From contig JAQISU010000163.1 of assembly GCA_029339505.1 (NCBI GenBank), positions 6,515,001 through 6,579,000 of the forward strand: a DNA stretch of 64,000 nucleotides. The letters are read 5' to 3'. Under the pieces are notes generated by a model. That model did not search any database, had not been told where the DNA came from, and saw only the letters and a program-made list of their open reading frames with translations. The translations under genes and the position numbers were made by a program. Numbering within the stretch: the first letter of the stretch is position 1; each line of letters begins with the position of its first letter. The stretch comes from Unio delphinus (Eukaryota > Mollusca > Bivalvia > Unionida > Unionidae). Below, piece by piece: positions 39,696 through 54,275 of the stretch.

Positions 39696-40391
39696 TAACT
39701 GTTACCTGTTTAGAGGTCAATGTTTAGCAAACAATGCAGTAAATCTTTTCTATTAAATCGGTGGTGTGGTTAAAATGAACTTTGCATTGTTTCATTTTAT
39801 TTCCTAGCACAACAACCATTGTCGACTTATTTATCACATGAAAACTTATCATTAAAAATACATTATCTTTTGTAATTCGTGATGCTTCCTTCATGTCGAA
39901 TTCATCTAACATTTCCATAGCGTCACTAACGTTTCTTTAATTAAATATAATGTGATTGTTGCATTATTTGCAATGTATAAAAATGTTAAATTATTACGTG
40001 TGCTCTCAACTTAGAGCTAAATATTTATACCACAGTAGATAGTTCTCCTTTTTGTTTCAACCGTGTAAATTACTGCAGTAATTTAAAACTTTTCAGTGAT
40101 TCGGCACTCTTTATAGGTTTTTACGTTCATCACGCTATGCATATTGTTACTGCTTTATGGACTTAAATTATCCAAAAGAAAATATTGAAAGGCAGCAATC
40201 TATCCAGAAACCAAAGTGGACATCAGAGTAAAGTACTTACGGTATTGAAAACTAAATCCTAAAGCATCCAATATAATTTTGGTTATACGACAAGTATACT
40301 CATGTGAACTCAGTAAACGTGTATGTCGCTTAGAACATTGTAAATAATGACACTGAGGGTGTCAGATGTTCCCGGGCGCCAAAATAGTGAG

Positions 40392-40554
<163 letters not shown>

Positions 40555-40690
40555 CATTTGATTGACCACACTTGGTGATAACCGGGTTTGTGGGTCACAG
40601 CATTTCACGATTTGGTCGCATCGTGCTCCTGAGGTCAGCGCAATGCTTTATAAGACTCAGTACTTGGGCCATGCATACATTCGATATTAC

Positions 40691-44554
<3,864 letters not shown>

Positions 44555-44620
44555 ACGTTGTACGTATCTTATCAATAGCGTTATTGTTACTAATGCGGAA
44601 TTAGCGCAATTGTATGCATT

Positions 44621-44623
<3 letters not shown>

Positions 44624-44690
<67 letters not shown>
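44624..44690. repeat. TA microsatellite
   Basis: About 33 TA units, 70 bp downstream of the stop codon of the secreted peptide gene, possibly within its 3' untranslated region. Confidence 0.95.
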
Positions 44691-44696
<6 letters not shown>

Positions 44697-44699
44697 AGA

Positions 44700-46666
44700 C
44701 GGTTCGGATTAACAGTAAGTAATTATGTGAGATCGATTCTAACAGTTAAATGCTACTGACAGATACAATAGCCAATTTGCTTTTGTTTATGTAAGTGTTG
44801 CGTTAAATCTATATTTGCATTGTGATGAGTAAACTGTTCTATAACAGAGTATGTACAACAAGACAACACATCGTTATGCTAAAAACAAGACTAGAATAAG
44901 ATGAAAGATGGTACTAATACGTCCCTTTTCAAACGAAATGTTACTGTAGAGATGTAAAACTTTAACCTAAATTGATATACGTTGTTAAATGTATTGAGCA
45001 CTGTCAGCACTTTATTTCAAATACGAATGGCAGTTGATAAATGTTGCGGACACCAATAATAGTATTCCAGGAGTTAAAAATTTGAAACATGACTATCGTC
45101 ATTTTGATGGTTTTAGACTTTTTATTGATACACTTCGCAGCCGTGTTTCGGGAATTTGTTTGGTTCAAGCTTACTACTTCTGATTTAAGATAAGAATGGA
45201 AACGTGGCAAATAATTTGAATAGCTCTGCAAGCGTTTCATTATATCGCTTACTTATTATCCCGAAATTTCATGTCCAATAAGCCAATGCAACATATAACT
45301 CGTTTGTGTCTCTTGCCATATTATTATCTTAAATAACAAAATGCATCTTTATTTACAGTATCTATCTGATTGAAATAGTACTATTACAACTTTGCCATAA
45401 GTTCAGAGAAAGGTTACTATATGTCAAGATTTTTGTTTGTGAGCCACAACCCATTATTGTGTCTGTTTTTAGATTTATTGCGATCGTTACTAGATAATTC
45501 ATCTATTTTGTACTCCAAAACAATTCGAAACAATACGAAGACGTACAGAAGCGTTTTTCATACAGTCCCCAATGTATTGCTTTTTTAAAAGACACTATTG
45601 CATATTTAGGTAAATAATTTATTAGTTTTGTCCAAAAGTATATTTTCTCAGAAATCGTATTATATCGGTAAACCTAAAGAATGTACATGTACGACTATAG
45701 GTTTAGTAACTGGTCTCTGGCTTTTCTTAGAAAAGGAATATTTTGTTGCACTTTATTATATTATGTATCAGCTTAAAGCATGTCCAATATGAGATGCGGA
45801 CATATAATGATTAATCTCGAGTAATATTGTTTGTGCAATCAAGATTTGAAATCAGTTCGGTCTGCCAGAAGTTTTCATGCCATACGATATAATATAGCAA
45901 TGAATTACATAAAATAATACCGGTTGACATGGGTAAGTGGTTTTCACCAATGAGATAGTACGTTTCAATCGAAATTTGGTTCGGTTGTAAATAAATTATG
46001 GAATCTAAATTCGTAGTGAGATAAGATTTTCTTAAAACAAACATAATTTGAATTTAGAAAAGCTCGTGGTATTTCATTTTGATTATTGAACCTAACAAAC
46101 TCGACTGAAAGTAGTAATATAATGGAAGGCCGAATTTAGAAATAGCTATGTGAGACATGTTAACTCTAGAATTATACTGTTCTGTGACTGATGCATAGTT
46201 TTATTCGTCGAATCTGTCATAGATAGTTCGCCCTATTAGATAAATTGTTTCCAATACACGCGCGAACATACACATATATAAATCTATCGACCGACTTACT
46301 ACTGTATCTATCTAGATATCGGTATATCACTATATAAGTAAATCTTATTTTCTAATTTCAGGTTGATATATAGAGCTGGAGCAGTGGAAAAAAAAGTGCA
46401 AAAGCAAAATTATTTAAGAACATCGTGCTTTATTGATCACATTAAAGATTTCATGTAATGGTTTCATTTGTTTGACTTAATTTTCAATATCTTCGTACCG
46501 GACATATATTTTCATAAACCATCACCGCTATGTAGCTGCCATCACCTTTATCAACCAGTTAAATTTAATGTGTTCCCAATTTCATATTTTACATTTTCAG
46601 AACGGACTAATTTGGCTATTATATTCATCCCTCTTCTCTATTAATTAGCTAATTAGCTAATAAAGA

Positions 46667-46668
<2 letters not shown>
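44700..46668. other. intergenic DNA without recognised features
   Basis: AT-rich, no open frame with protein-like composition, no repeat family recognised by eye. Confidence 0.6.

Positions 46669-46758
<90 letters not shown>
46669..46758. repeat. TA microsatellite
   Basis: About 45 TA units. The next 365 bp up to element 3 hold no recognised gene. Confidence 0.97.
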
Positions 46759-46762
<4 letters not shown>

Positions 46763-47138
46763 CAGTATTATTAAATTAATACACTGTCTAGATACCACCA
46801 TGCCAATCGTTTGGTAAAACATCGAACATAGCATTTACTTAGAATTTCTTAGTTCTCTAAAATTTCACAGTTCGTCATTTATCCTACCCGACGTAACTAC
46901 TCAATTTCATAACCATGTAGGAGCTTACAACGCAGCGCTATATCTAAGATTGTTGTTCCCAACTAACTGAAGGGGAGATCCTTGAATATATATATATACA
47001 CACACATTGACGGTTGGGGACACAAGGTTTGCTGCTTTACAGCATGCCTCCGGGTAGCACTCCTTTCTAGCAACGGCATTCACCTGGGTCAGCCTGCCCT
47101 TGGGACAGTCCCTAGCACAACAGTAGTATATGGGGGCA

Positions 47139-47375
47139 CACTAGCGTCAAGGGAAAATCCAGTCAAAAACAGCTTGGGCTAATCTAGCGTCAAGGGGAAT
47201 TTAACATGGTGGGCCTATCTAGCGTCAAGGGGAATTGAACATGGGAATTATTTGGGCCTATCTAGCGTCATGGGGAATTGAACAGGGTGGGCCTATCTAG
47301 CGTCTAGGGGAATTGAACATGGGAACTATTTGGGTCTATCTAGCGTCAAGGGAAATGGAACAGGGTGGGTCTATA
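47139..47375 (+). repeat. subterminal direct repeat array of element 3
   Basis: Six units of the core CTAGCGTCAAGGGGAATT, spaced 30-45 bp and partly alternating between GAACATGGGAATTATTTGGGCC and GAACAGGGTGGGCC linkers. Such GCGTCAAGGG-rich ends occur in other Maverick-type terminal repeats as far as I recall. It probably forms part of the terminal inverted repeat and may bind integrase or terminal protein. Confidence 0.75.
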
Positions 47376-47411
47376 TAGGAACAAGGGAAAAAAAGGGCGG
47401 CAATGAAAGCT

Positions 47412-47451
47412 AATATCTTTTCGAGACCTATGAGTGGCCCTGAAAAGGACC
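47412..47451 (-). promoter_or_regulatory. histone-type 3' stem-loop and downstream element
   Basis: On the minus strand, 28 nt after the stop of 47479-47712, GGTCCT-TTTC-AGGGCC (47451-47436) forms a 6-bp stem with a 4-nt loop, followed by ACTCA and, after 11 nt, TCGAAAAGATATT (47424-47412). Stem length, TTTC loop and purine-rich element match replication-dependent histone mRNA 3' ends. Confidence 0.6.
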
Positions 47452-47478
47452 GTTATGTGTAATGTTAACAGTATTTTG

Positions 47479-47712
47479 TTAACATAGAGGACATCTCACA
47501 GATCTTCTTCTCTTCCTTAAACTTCTCCTTACTGTGGGTCCATAGAAGAGAACTCTCTTAAAACAACCTTGCCTTTCTACATAGACCCTTCTCTTCCAAA
47601 AGGCTGTCTCCGTCATATGAATGACACTCCACGCTGATCTGACATACATGGGTATGTCAGTCCTAAACAGCATGCTAGACACAAGGGTTGACGATTCAAC
47701 GTTAGTCCACAT
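47479..47712 (-). CDS. small basic protein, unknown
   Basis: 77 codons from an ATG at 47712. No known domain; the C-terminal third is strongly basic (RRSLRKRRRSVRCPLC) with a terminal Cys pair, which could bind nucleic acid. A TATA-like CCTATAAATAACC lies about 45-55 bp upstream on the minus strand (47755-47767), and a histone-type stem-loop follows the stop. It is divergent from 47931-48581. The promoter and the 3' signal support a real gene despite its small size. Confidence 0.5.
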   Translation of the reverse strand: MWTNVESSTLVSSMLFRTDIPMYVRSAWSVIHMTETAFWKRRVYVERQGCFKRVLFYGPTVRRSLRKRRRSVRCPLC

Positions 47713-47754
47713 CTTCTGATGAGAACAGGTGAAGTGAATGCCGTGTACTGCGGT

Positions 47755-47885
47755 TATTTATAGGGGAAGAGCGGATTGAAACGGATTGAGTGTATTGACC
47801 AATCCAAACGTGCGTTACAAAAGTCAGGTACAGTCATCCAATCGGAAGAGAGCAGTCTGTGACGTCACCTTTTCTATATAGAGGT
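47755..47885. promoter_or_regulatory. divergent promoter region with back-to-back TATA boxes
   Basis: Minus-strand CTATAAATAACC (47755-47767) and plus-strand CTATATAGAGG (47875-47885) face away from each other, each about 45-55 bp from the start codon it would serve (47712 and 47931). This suggests coordinated control of the two left-end genes. Confidence 0.5.
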
Positions 47886-47930
47886 ACTAGCGCCTGTGCG
47901 CAGTCAATCGATTCAAGAGAGTTGTCAATC

Positions 47931-48581
47931 ATGGCGAACAGTAAGAAGACGATAAATTGGAGTGAGACAGGAGTAGAGACAGCAAGTCATGGACCAACAG
48001 TGACTACTAAAGTCATGACAAATCTACATCCAGAAGAAGTTGATTTTAACTGGGATATTGTGGATTTTTTAACATCGCAAGAATTTATTCCGGAACCTTC
48101 GTTGCCTTCTGCTATTTCTTATGGACACGTCGATGATTTTAAGCAAAGACAAAAAGAAGAATTGGAGCAATTTTTACAACAACAGAAAGTAGAAGAACAA
48201 GCTTTTATTATTCAACAGCAGGAAGAAGAAGCACGAAGAAAACACCAGGAAGAAACAGTAGCAGCAGCAGCAGCAGCAGCAACGGAGAAGAAAGAAGACC
48301 AAGGACAGAAAGAAAATAGTGAAAATCAAACGGTCACGACGGTACTTTTAGATATTTTAGCTGAGTTAAGGAGTCTGAAACAAATGTATCAGACTTCTTT
48401 ATCACGACCGAAGAGAAAAAGACCTTCTCGAGCGAAACAACCCAATCTCTCTGTGACTACGTCTACCTTACCACCGTTAGTGATTTCTACCAAATCATTG
48501 ACAGGAACCACCAGTCCCGAAGTAGGCCTTGGCCGTGGCAAAGGCTTAAGACAGCTCAAGAGAATTTCGTCCCGTTTCTGA
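47931..48581 (+). CDS. coiled-coil protein, unknown
   Basis: 216 codons from the ATG at 47931; upstream in-frame codons would cover the TATA box and are excluded. The N-terminal 70 residues are acidic (EEVDFNWDIVDFLTS). A Gln/Glu-rich coiled coil follows (about 80-125), then an Ala run, a conserved-looking TVLLDILAELRSLKQMY helix, a basic nuclear-localisation-like RPKRKRPSRAK, and a Gly/Arg tail. No family recognised. The layout suggests a nuclear DNA-associated or regulatory protein. Its mRNA would end in a histone-type stem-loop 33 nt after the stop. Confidence 0.65.
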   Translation: MANSKKTINWSETGVETASHGPTVTTKVMTNLHPEEVDFNWDIVDFLTSQEFIPEPSLPSAISYGHVDDFKQRQKEELEQFLQQQKVEEQAFIIQQQEEEARRKHQEETVAAAAAAATEKKEDQGQKENSENQTVTTVLLDILAELRSLKQMYQTSLSRPKRKRPSRAKQPNLSVTTSTLPPLVISTKSLTGTTSPEVGLGRGKGLRQLKRISSRF

Positions 48582-48614
48582 GTTTGTTTTGTTTTAAACA
48601 ATTAAAACACCAAC

Positions 48615-48651
48615 GGTCCTTTTCAGGACCACTCCAATTATTTCGAAAAGA
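48615..48651 (+). promoter_or_regulatory. histone-type 3' stem-loop and downstream element
   Basis: ACACCAAC precedes GGTCCT-TTTC-AGGACC (48615-48630), a perfect 6-bp stem with a TTTC loop, followed by ACTCCA and after 12 nt TCGAAAAGA (48643-48651). The flanks, stem size, loop and the purine-rich element at this distance follow the histone mRNA 3'-end consensus; the stem bases differ from host GGCTCT but are compensated on both sides. Confidence 0.65.
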
Positions 48652-48899
48652 AATACTATGTCAATTGCCTATTTCAATGAAAACTCAAAAGTCCTTTTTA
48701 TTTTATTTTTTTAAAAACCCATGATGTACGTGTGAGTGAATGAATGTGTGAGTGTAGGTAATTATACTATCAAATCAAAACCAAGAGACGCTTACGTTTT
48801 TTTATCTCTGGTGTATTCTAGTACAAACGTTACAATTCAATATCATAACATAACATAACACAATACCATTTTTAAAAAGTTCGTAGGTTTTCTTCTGTT

Positions 48900-49358
48900 T
48901 CACTCTTTCTGTTTTTTCATTTTCTTTACTGTCACAGCTTTTTCTTTTTCTTCGTCAGTTTCGTTTCGTCTTCTTTTCTTGTCTTTGTGAACGTGTCGGG
49001 GTTCTTCCTTGGGGGAGGGCACCTCTTCCTCCTCTTCCTCCTGTTCAGAATTCCTTTCCTTCTCCTCCTCCTCCTCCTCCTGTTCCTGTTGTTTCTTAGG
49101 GCAGTTTGGAGACCAATGTCCTTTCTCTTTACAATAATAACAGGTATCTTGACTTTTGTCTCTATTGTAGCCTTTTCTGTTTTTGTCACGGTCTGAGCAT
49201 TCTGTAGCCCAATGTCCTTTCTTCTTACAGATATAGCAAGTATCTTGACTTTTATCTCGATAGGAGGGAGAGTAGGCCGTCGGCTCGTCTGACGAAAACT
49301 TTCGTATGACCCCACGTAAAGCTCTGATGAGAAGTTCCACTTGTGTAGGTTCTTCCAT
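48900..49358 (-). CDS. double CCHC zinc-knuckle protein
   Basis: 152 codons from the ATG at 49358. Two knuckles, CYICKKKGHWATEC and CYYCKEKGHWSPNC, each preceded by the repeated sequence RDKSQDT, show an internal duplication. A long Glu-rich stretch and a Lys-rich C-terminus follow. CCHC knuckles bind single-stranded nucleic acid, so a role beside the divergent PolB gene in replication or packaging is plausible. A minus-strand TATA-like CATATATAAAGGG lies at about 49411-49423. This is not a retroviral gag: no other gag or pol sequence is present. Confidence 0.7.
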   Translation of the reverse strand: MEEPTQVELLIRALRGVIRKFSSDEPTAYSPSYRDKSQDTCYICKKKGHWATECSDRDKNRKGYNRDKSQDTCYYCKEKGHWSPNCPKKQQEQEEEEEEKERNSEQEEEEEEVPSPKEEPRHVHKDKKRRRNETDEEKEKAVTVKKMKKQKE

Positions 49359-49404
49359 CGTTCTGGTCAATGTGAGAGTGAAATGAATACTGAAAGGTTA
49401 GACA

Positions 49405-49447
49405 CTAACCCTTTATATATGAACGGATCGGTCATGAATATATAGGG
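49405..49447. promoter_or_regulatory. divergent promoter between CCHC and PolB genes
   Basis: Back-to-back TATA-like elements, CATATATAAAGGG on the minus strand (49411-49423) and GAATATATAGGGG on the plus strand (about 49435-49447), each about 50-60 bp from the respective start codons (49358 and 49492). Confidence 0.45.
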
Positions 49448-49491
49448 GTTATGGTCTTTAAAAGGTAGTCATTTGACTTTTTGCAGACAAG

Positions 49492-52400
49492 ATGAAAAGA
49501 CTGCATCATGTTGTGGAGAAAGGAAAAGGCAGTAAGAGACAGAAACGTAATGTATCGCCTAGCACAGTAGCTGAAGTCTTGGCTCAAATTCATGCCAGTG
49601 ATTTTGAAGATGACATGAGTGAGCCCGAATTTACACCCAGACAATCGACGTCCAAGTAAAGTGCACCACCCTTAGTAAACCCTGAAAATTACTATCACAT
49701 TCGAGAGACGGAAAAGCGTTCCTCTCGAAAATTTAGAACAACGGCTTACACGTATGCCGTAAAGTTTAAAGATTTCAAGTCCAATGTACCTTTGGAGAAT
49801 ACAGAAGGGTTCATTACCGAGGTGTGGGATTCTGTGTTAACTGCATTGAAACAGCAATGTCAAGCCAAAGAAGACGATCGCTTGAGACTTTCTATTCATC
49901 ACGATAATTTGAAGTCTCCCGTTTGGATCGAGTTTACTAACCCATCACAATTAACACCTTCCAAAGTCATTGACGAAATTCAACATGTGCAACAATCCAA
50001 CGACAAGTTTCACATCACCGATGGAAAAGCCACACTATTCATGACCCACGTGTCTCTTCCCCAGGGGACCAGACCCAAAAAAGTATTATTGGTCAACAAC
50101 CTTCGCAACACCAAACTAAGCCTCGTCCGAATTAACAATCCTCATGACCAGATGTGTTTAGCCCGTGCTGTCGTCGTGGGACGAACGTATGCCAACAAGA
50201 ACGACACGACAGAATGGAAAAGAGCCTGGAAAACTATTCAACAATCGGACCGAGCCAAACAACGAAGTGAAGCAGAACTCCTGTTACAGCAAGCGGGGAT
50301 ATCCAAAGACACCCCTTGCGGCATTCCAGAAATGCAAAAGTTGCAAGACGTCTTGGCTCCACATTACACTTTGAAAGTACACCCTCAAGAAGTGCGTGGA
50401 CCTCTTTTGTTTCGAGGTCACGATTTCAAAGACGGAAAATACATTCACGTCTATCATCACGATGGTCATTTTGATACCATTACCAGTATCACTGCATTCC
50501 AGGGATACAGTTACTACTGTGAAAAATGTGACTATGGTTATAATAATCGAGAACAACACAAACATTGTGGATCGAAATGTGAGGGATGTTTGGCCTCTCA
50601 ACCTTGTCTGGACAAAGGACAAGAAAGAGTGCATTGCTCTGCTTGTCAGCGCACTTTTGTCAGTCTTACCTGTTACCAACAACATTTGAAGATGCAAGGT
50701 TCACAGCAGAAAAAACCTTGTCAGCTTTTGAGATTGTGCCCTACTTGTGGACAAGGCATACGTACCAATTGTGCCAAATTTCACGTTTGTCGAGGGAAGA
50801 AACGATGTCACATTTGTCACCAAATCGTGGACTTGGAGCACGAATGCTTCATTCAAAAATATCAACCCCAACCAGAAGATACCCAGAAGAAAGGAAATTG
50901 TATCTTTTTTGATTTCGAATGCATGCAAGAAACTGGTATTCACATTCCTAATTTCTGCGTGGCTCACCGTGCGTGCGAGCAGTGCATCCAAGAACCTATC
51001 TTTAGTCATTGCCCTCACTGCAGCAAGATTCCTGGAGGACGTGAAAAAATCTTTCGAGGGTCAAACACGCTAGCCGATTTTGCCCAATGGATCTTAAACC
51101 CCATCGACGAGACGTGGAGTCCAGAAGACATTGAACGTTACGGCAATTGTCATCGCCATGCCACGGTCATGGCTCACAATTTCTCGGGATACGATGGGCA
51201 ATTTCTGCTTAGATACTATGCGGAACAAAGTACCGAACGGCCTCAAGTGACTTTGAACGGAGCCAAAATCATTTCTATGCAAGTAGGACAAGTACAGTTT
51301 AAAGATTCGATGTGCTACTTGGCCATGCCATTGAGTCGCATGCCTAAAACGTTTGGAATGCCAGAAATGGCCAAAGGTTATTTTCCACACTTTTTCAATA
51401 CCGAAGCCAATCAACATGCCGTTCTACCCCATTTGCCTGAGGTTGACGACTACGACCCCGACAACATGCGCACCGAACAACGAGAAGCTTTCCATGCTTG
51501 GTACCAGACTCACGCCTCGAACCCCTTTGACTTTCAAGAAGAAATGTTAAAGTACTGTCGATCTGACGTGGACATTTTGCGACGCTGCTGTGGAAAATTT
51601 TGAGAATTGTTCATGGAAAACGGTGGGATCGATCCTTTGAAAGAAGCTTGTACCATCGCCAAAGCATGTTCCTTAGTGTACCGAAAACGCTTTATGCTCA
51701 AAAATACTCTAGCGGTCATCAGTCCTCAAACGACAAATTTTGTCAAACGTCAATACTCGGTCAAAGCCCTACGCTGGCTCCATTACTTGTGCGACAAGGA
51801 AGACAAATGGATCCAACACGCTCGCAACGGAGGAGGCGAAAAGACCATCGGAACGTATTCGGTAGATGGATGGGACTTAGAAAACCCTCAGATCGTGTAC
51901 GAGTTTAACGGATGCTTATTTCACGGATGTCCCCTATGCTACCCTCAGCGTAACACCAAAAATCAGTTTTTACAACGAACCATGGAAGACTTGTACCAGA
52001 CTACGTGTCAGCGACGTTTGAAGTTAGAACAGCAAGGATACCAGGTGGTGGAAATGTGGGAACACGAGTACGATCAGCGTTTGAAAACCGATCCCGAGTT
52101 TAAACGCATCGTAGAAAGTTACACGTTGGTGGACCCATTGAACCCTCGGGATAGTTTGTACGGAGGACGGACGAATGCTACCTGTTTGCTGTACCCAGCG
52201 GACGAAGAGAAAGGAGAAGAAATAAAATACTTGGACGTGCGTTCGCTGTATCCTTACGTCTGCAAATATTGTCACTTTCCCGTAGGGCATCCAGAATTGA
52301 TGACAGAACACATTGACCTGGACCACATTCGACAGTACGAAGGATTAATCAAGTGTAAAGTCTTACCACCCACAGACTTGTACCATCCCGTTTTACCTCA

Positions 52401-53562
52401 CCATTGCCAAGGAAAATTGATGTTTCCTTTGTGTCGCACATGTGCCGAAACGTGCAACCAGGACCAACCTTGTCATCACACCCAGGAAGAACGGGCCTTG
52501 ACAGGAACGTGGGTGAGCGTGGAATTGTTTAAAGCTCTGGACCTGGGATACCAACTGTTAGAAGTGTACGAAATTTATCACTTTCCCAAGACACAACAAT
52601 ACCGCAAGGGCGACGAGACACAGAAAGGTATTTTTGCAGACTACGTGGATGCCTTTTTAAAACTAAAACAAGAAGCTAGTGGCTATCCTTCTTGGTGTTA
52701 CACTCCCGAAGACCAAAAGAAATTCAAAGAAAAATATCGGGAGCAGGAAGGCATCACTTTAGACCACATCGAGAAAAACGAAGGAAGGCGATCGTTTGCC
52801 AAAGTGATGCTCAATTGTTTGTGGGGTAAAATGGCACAACGCCCGTCTTTACCCAAGACAGAGTATTTGTCCGAGCCGTCTCGCTACTTTCAGATGATTC
52901 ACGACCCAACCAAAGTCATGAAACACGTGGACGTCATTCGTGAGGACTTGATCTTAGTCAATTACGAAGAAGAACTAGACTTTGTAGAAGCCGACAAATT
53001 TGGAAATGTTATCATTGCGGCTTACGTAACAGCCCACGCTCGCTTAAAATTGTACGAAGTGTTAGAACTGTTAGGAGATCGTGTGTTGTATTTTGACACG
53101 GACAGTTGCATCTACATTCACCGACCGAACCAGTGTAACCCTGTCATCGAAGGAGACCGTTTAGGAGCCTGGACCGATGAACATCCCAACGACAAGATTC
53201 TAAGTTTTGCAAGTGGCGGTCCTAAAAATTACGGCTACGAATACCGAGACCCACAAGGAGAAATGCACACCGAATGTAAAGTGAAAGGATTGACTCTTAA
53301 TTATCGCACCAGTCGAGTGGTGAACTTTGACGTACTACAAGAAGCCTTACAGTCGGGACAGGATGAAACGTTTAAAGTGACTACCCACGAACCGCACAAG
53401 ATTGTCCGTTTACCCACACACCAAATCGTTAGCCGACCTTTGGAAAAAGTCTATCAAATCGTGTACCAAAAAAGAGTACGACTTCCCAATCACTTCACTC
53501 TACCGTACGGTCACGTCGAAATTGGGCAGCATATAAAAAGGGACATCGTCCAAGACCAATAG
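49492..53562 (+). pseudogene. polB: protein-primed family B DNA polymerase, two in-frame stops
   Basis: One reading frame of 1357 codons from ATG 49492, interrupted by TAA (49657-49659) and TGA (51601-51603). Exonuclease motifs: FFDFECMQE (about 50905), HNFSGYDGQF (51175) and KYCRSDVDIL (51550). Polymerase motifs: YLDVRSLYPYVC (A, about 52229), FAKVMLNCLWGKM (B, about 52796) and YFDTDSCIYI (C, about 53090). Upstream are Cys/His-rich fingers (CEKCDYGYNNREQHKHC, CRGKKRCHICHQ). Order and size match Maverick/adintovirus PolB, which replicates linear genomes by protein priming. The stops lie in the N-terminal extension and just after exonuclease motif III. No frameshift was found, so the protein is otherwise well preserved. 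Confidence 0.92.
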
Positions 53563-53591
53563 TTCATTTGTCACTACAACGGCACAGCGAC

Positions 53592-54263
53592 ATGAAGATG
53601 AATCCATTTAAACAGACATCATTCAAATTTGTGGATTGTAAAACAAACGTACCTTCCCCGAGTGTGAAAAGTACTGGATGGATAAGACCCATGCATTGCA
53701 ACGGAAGTTGTCCGGAAGGAAACTGTAAGTGTCCTTGCGGTATGCACTGTAATTGCGTTACAGAGGGCGATGGTGAACCGTACGATTGCAGAGATGCCAG
53801 GCGCTGTGACATTAGCGATTCAGCTGGATATCGTGGGAACTTTGCTATGACAACTGCCCCTATATCTACCCTGGAAAGTGATGCTGTGCGTGTCAAACCT
53901 GAGGGATGCGAAAGCGGTGCGACACGTTATCGTGAACTCCTAGGAATTTCACCGTACCTACATCGAACAGAAGTGAGGAGAGTCGAATATTCGTTCCCGA
54001 CGAGTTTACCTGAATACTGCCACTTTAAAAGTCGATTTCAAACCTTCAAAGATAAATGGCCAAAATACCTGCCTGGACCAACTCCTGAAGAATTAGCCAG
54101 AGCCGGATTTTTCTACTTGGGCGAAGGGGATAAAGTCAAGTGTTTCAGTTGTGGTGTATCCATTTACGAGTGGGAACATAAAGATTCCGCTTACCTGGAA
54201 CATGCTCGATGGTCTCCGAATTGTCAATACCTACCTTTAGTGGGACCTAGTGATTGGAAGTGA
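53592..54263 (+). CDS. BIR-domain (IAP-like) protein with Cys-rich N-terminus
   Basis: 223 codons from ATG 53592, 59 bp after a TATAAAAAG element at about 53533. Residues about 150-216 form a BIR domain: RFQTFKDKWP, ELARAGFFYLG, then CFSC, a 16-residue spacer, H and C in HARWSPNC, giving the CX2CX16HX6C zinc signature. Near residue 35 is a cysteine cluster (CNGSCPEGNCKCPCGMHCNC) reminiscent of metallothionein. No RING domain. BIR proteins inhibit caspases or apoptosis signalling, and viruses capture them to delay host cell death; that role here is inference. The gene is intact although its neighbour PolB is not. Confidence 0.85.
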   Translation: MKMNPFKQTSFKFVDCKTNVPSPSVKSTGWIRPMHCNGSCPEGNCKCPCGMHCNCVTEGDGEPYDCRDARRCDISDSAGYRGNFAMTTAPISTLESDAVRVKPEGCESGATRYRELLGISPYLHRTEVRRVEYSFPTSLPEYCHFKSRFQTFKDKWPKYLPGPTPEELARAGFFYLGEGDKVKCFSCGVSIYEWEHKDSAYLEHARWSPNCQYLPLVGPSDWK

Positions 54264-54275
54264 TACTACTGCTCC

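Larger units (their letters stand above)
39223..40240. repeat. right-flank host DNA, paralogous to 13735-14650
   Basis: Same-orientation homologue of the DNA right of element 1. No gene was seen. It contains a local tandem expansion (39583-39695) absent from the other copy and leads to the secreted peptide gene. Confidence 0.75.

Noticed and set aside
48987..49196. Leu/Phe-rich hydrophobic frame suggesting a membrane protein
   Set aside because: Antisense shadow of the Glu/Lys-rich part of the CCHC gene.
48900..49358. Retroviral gag nucleocapsid
   Set aside because: Two zinc knuckles are present, but there are no matrix, capsid, protease or RT sequences around; neighbours are Maverick genes.
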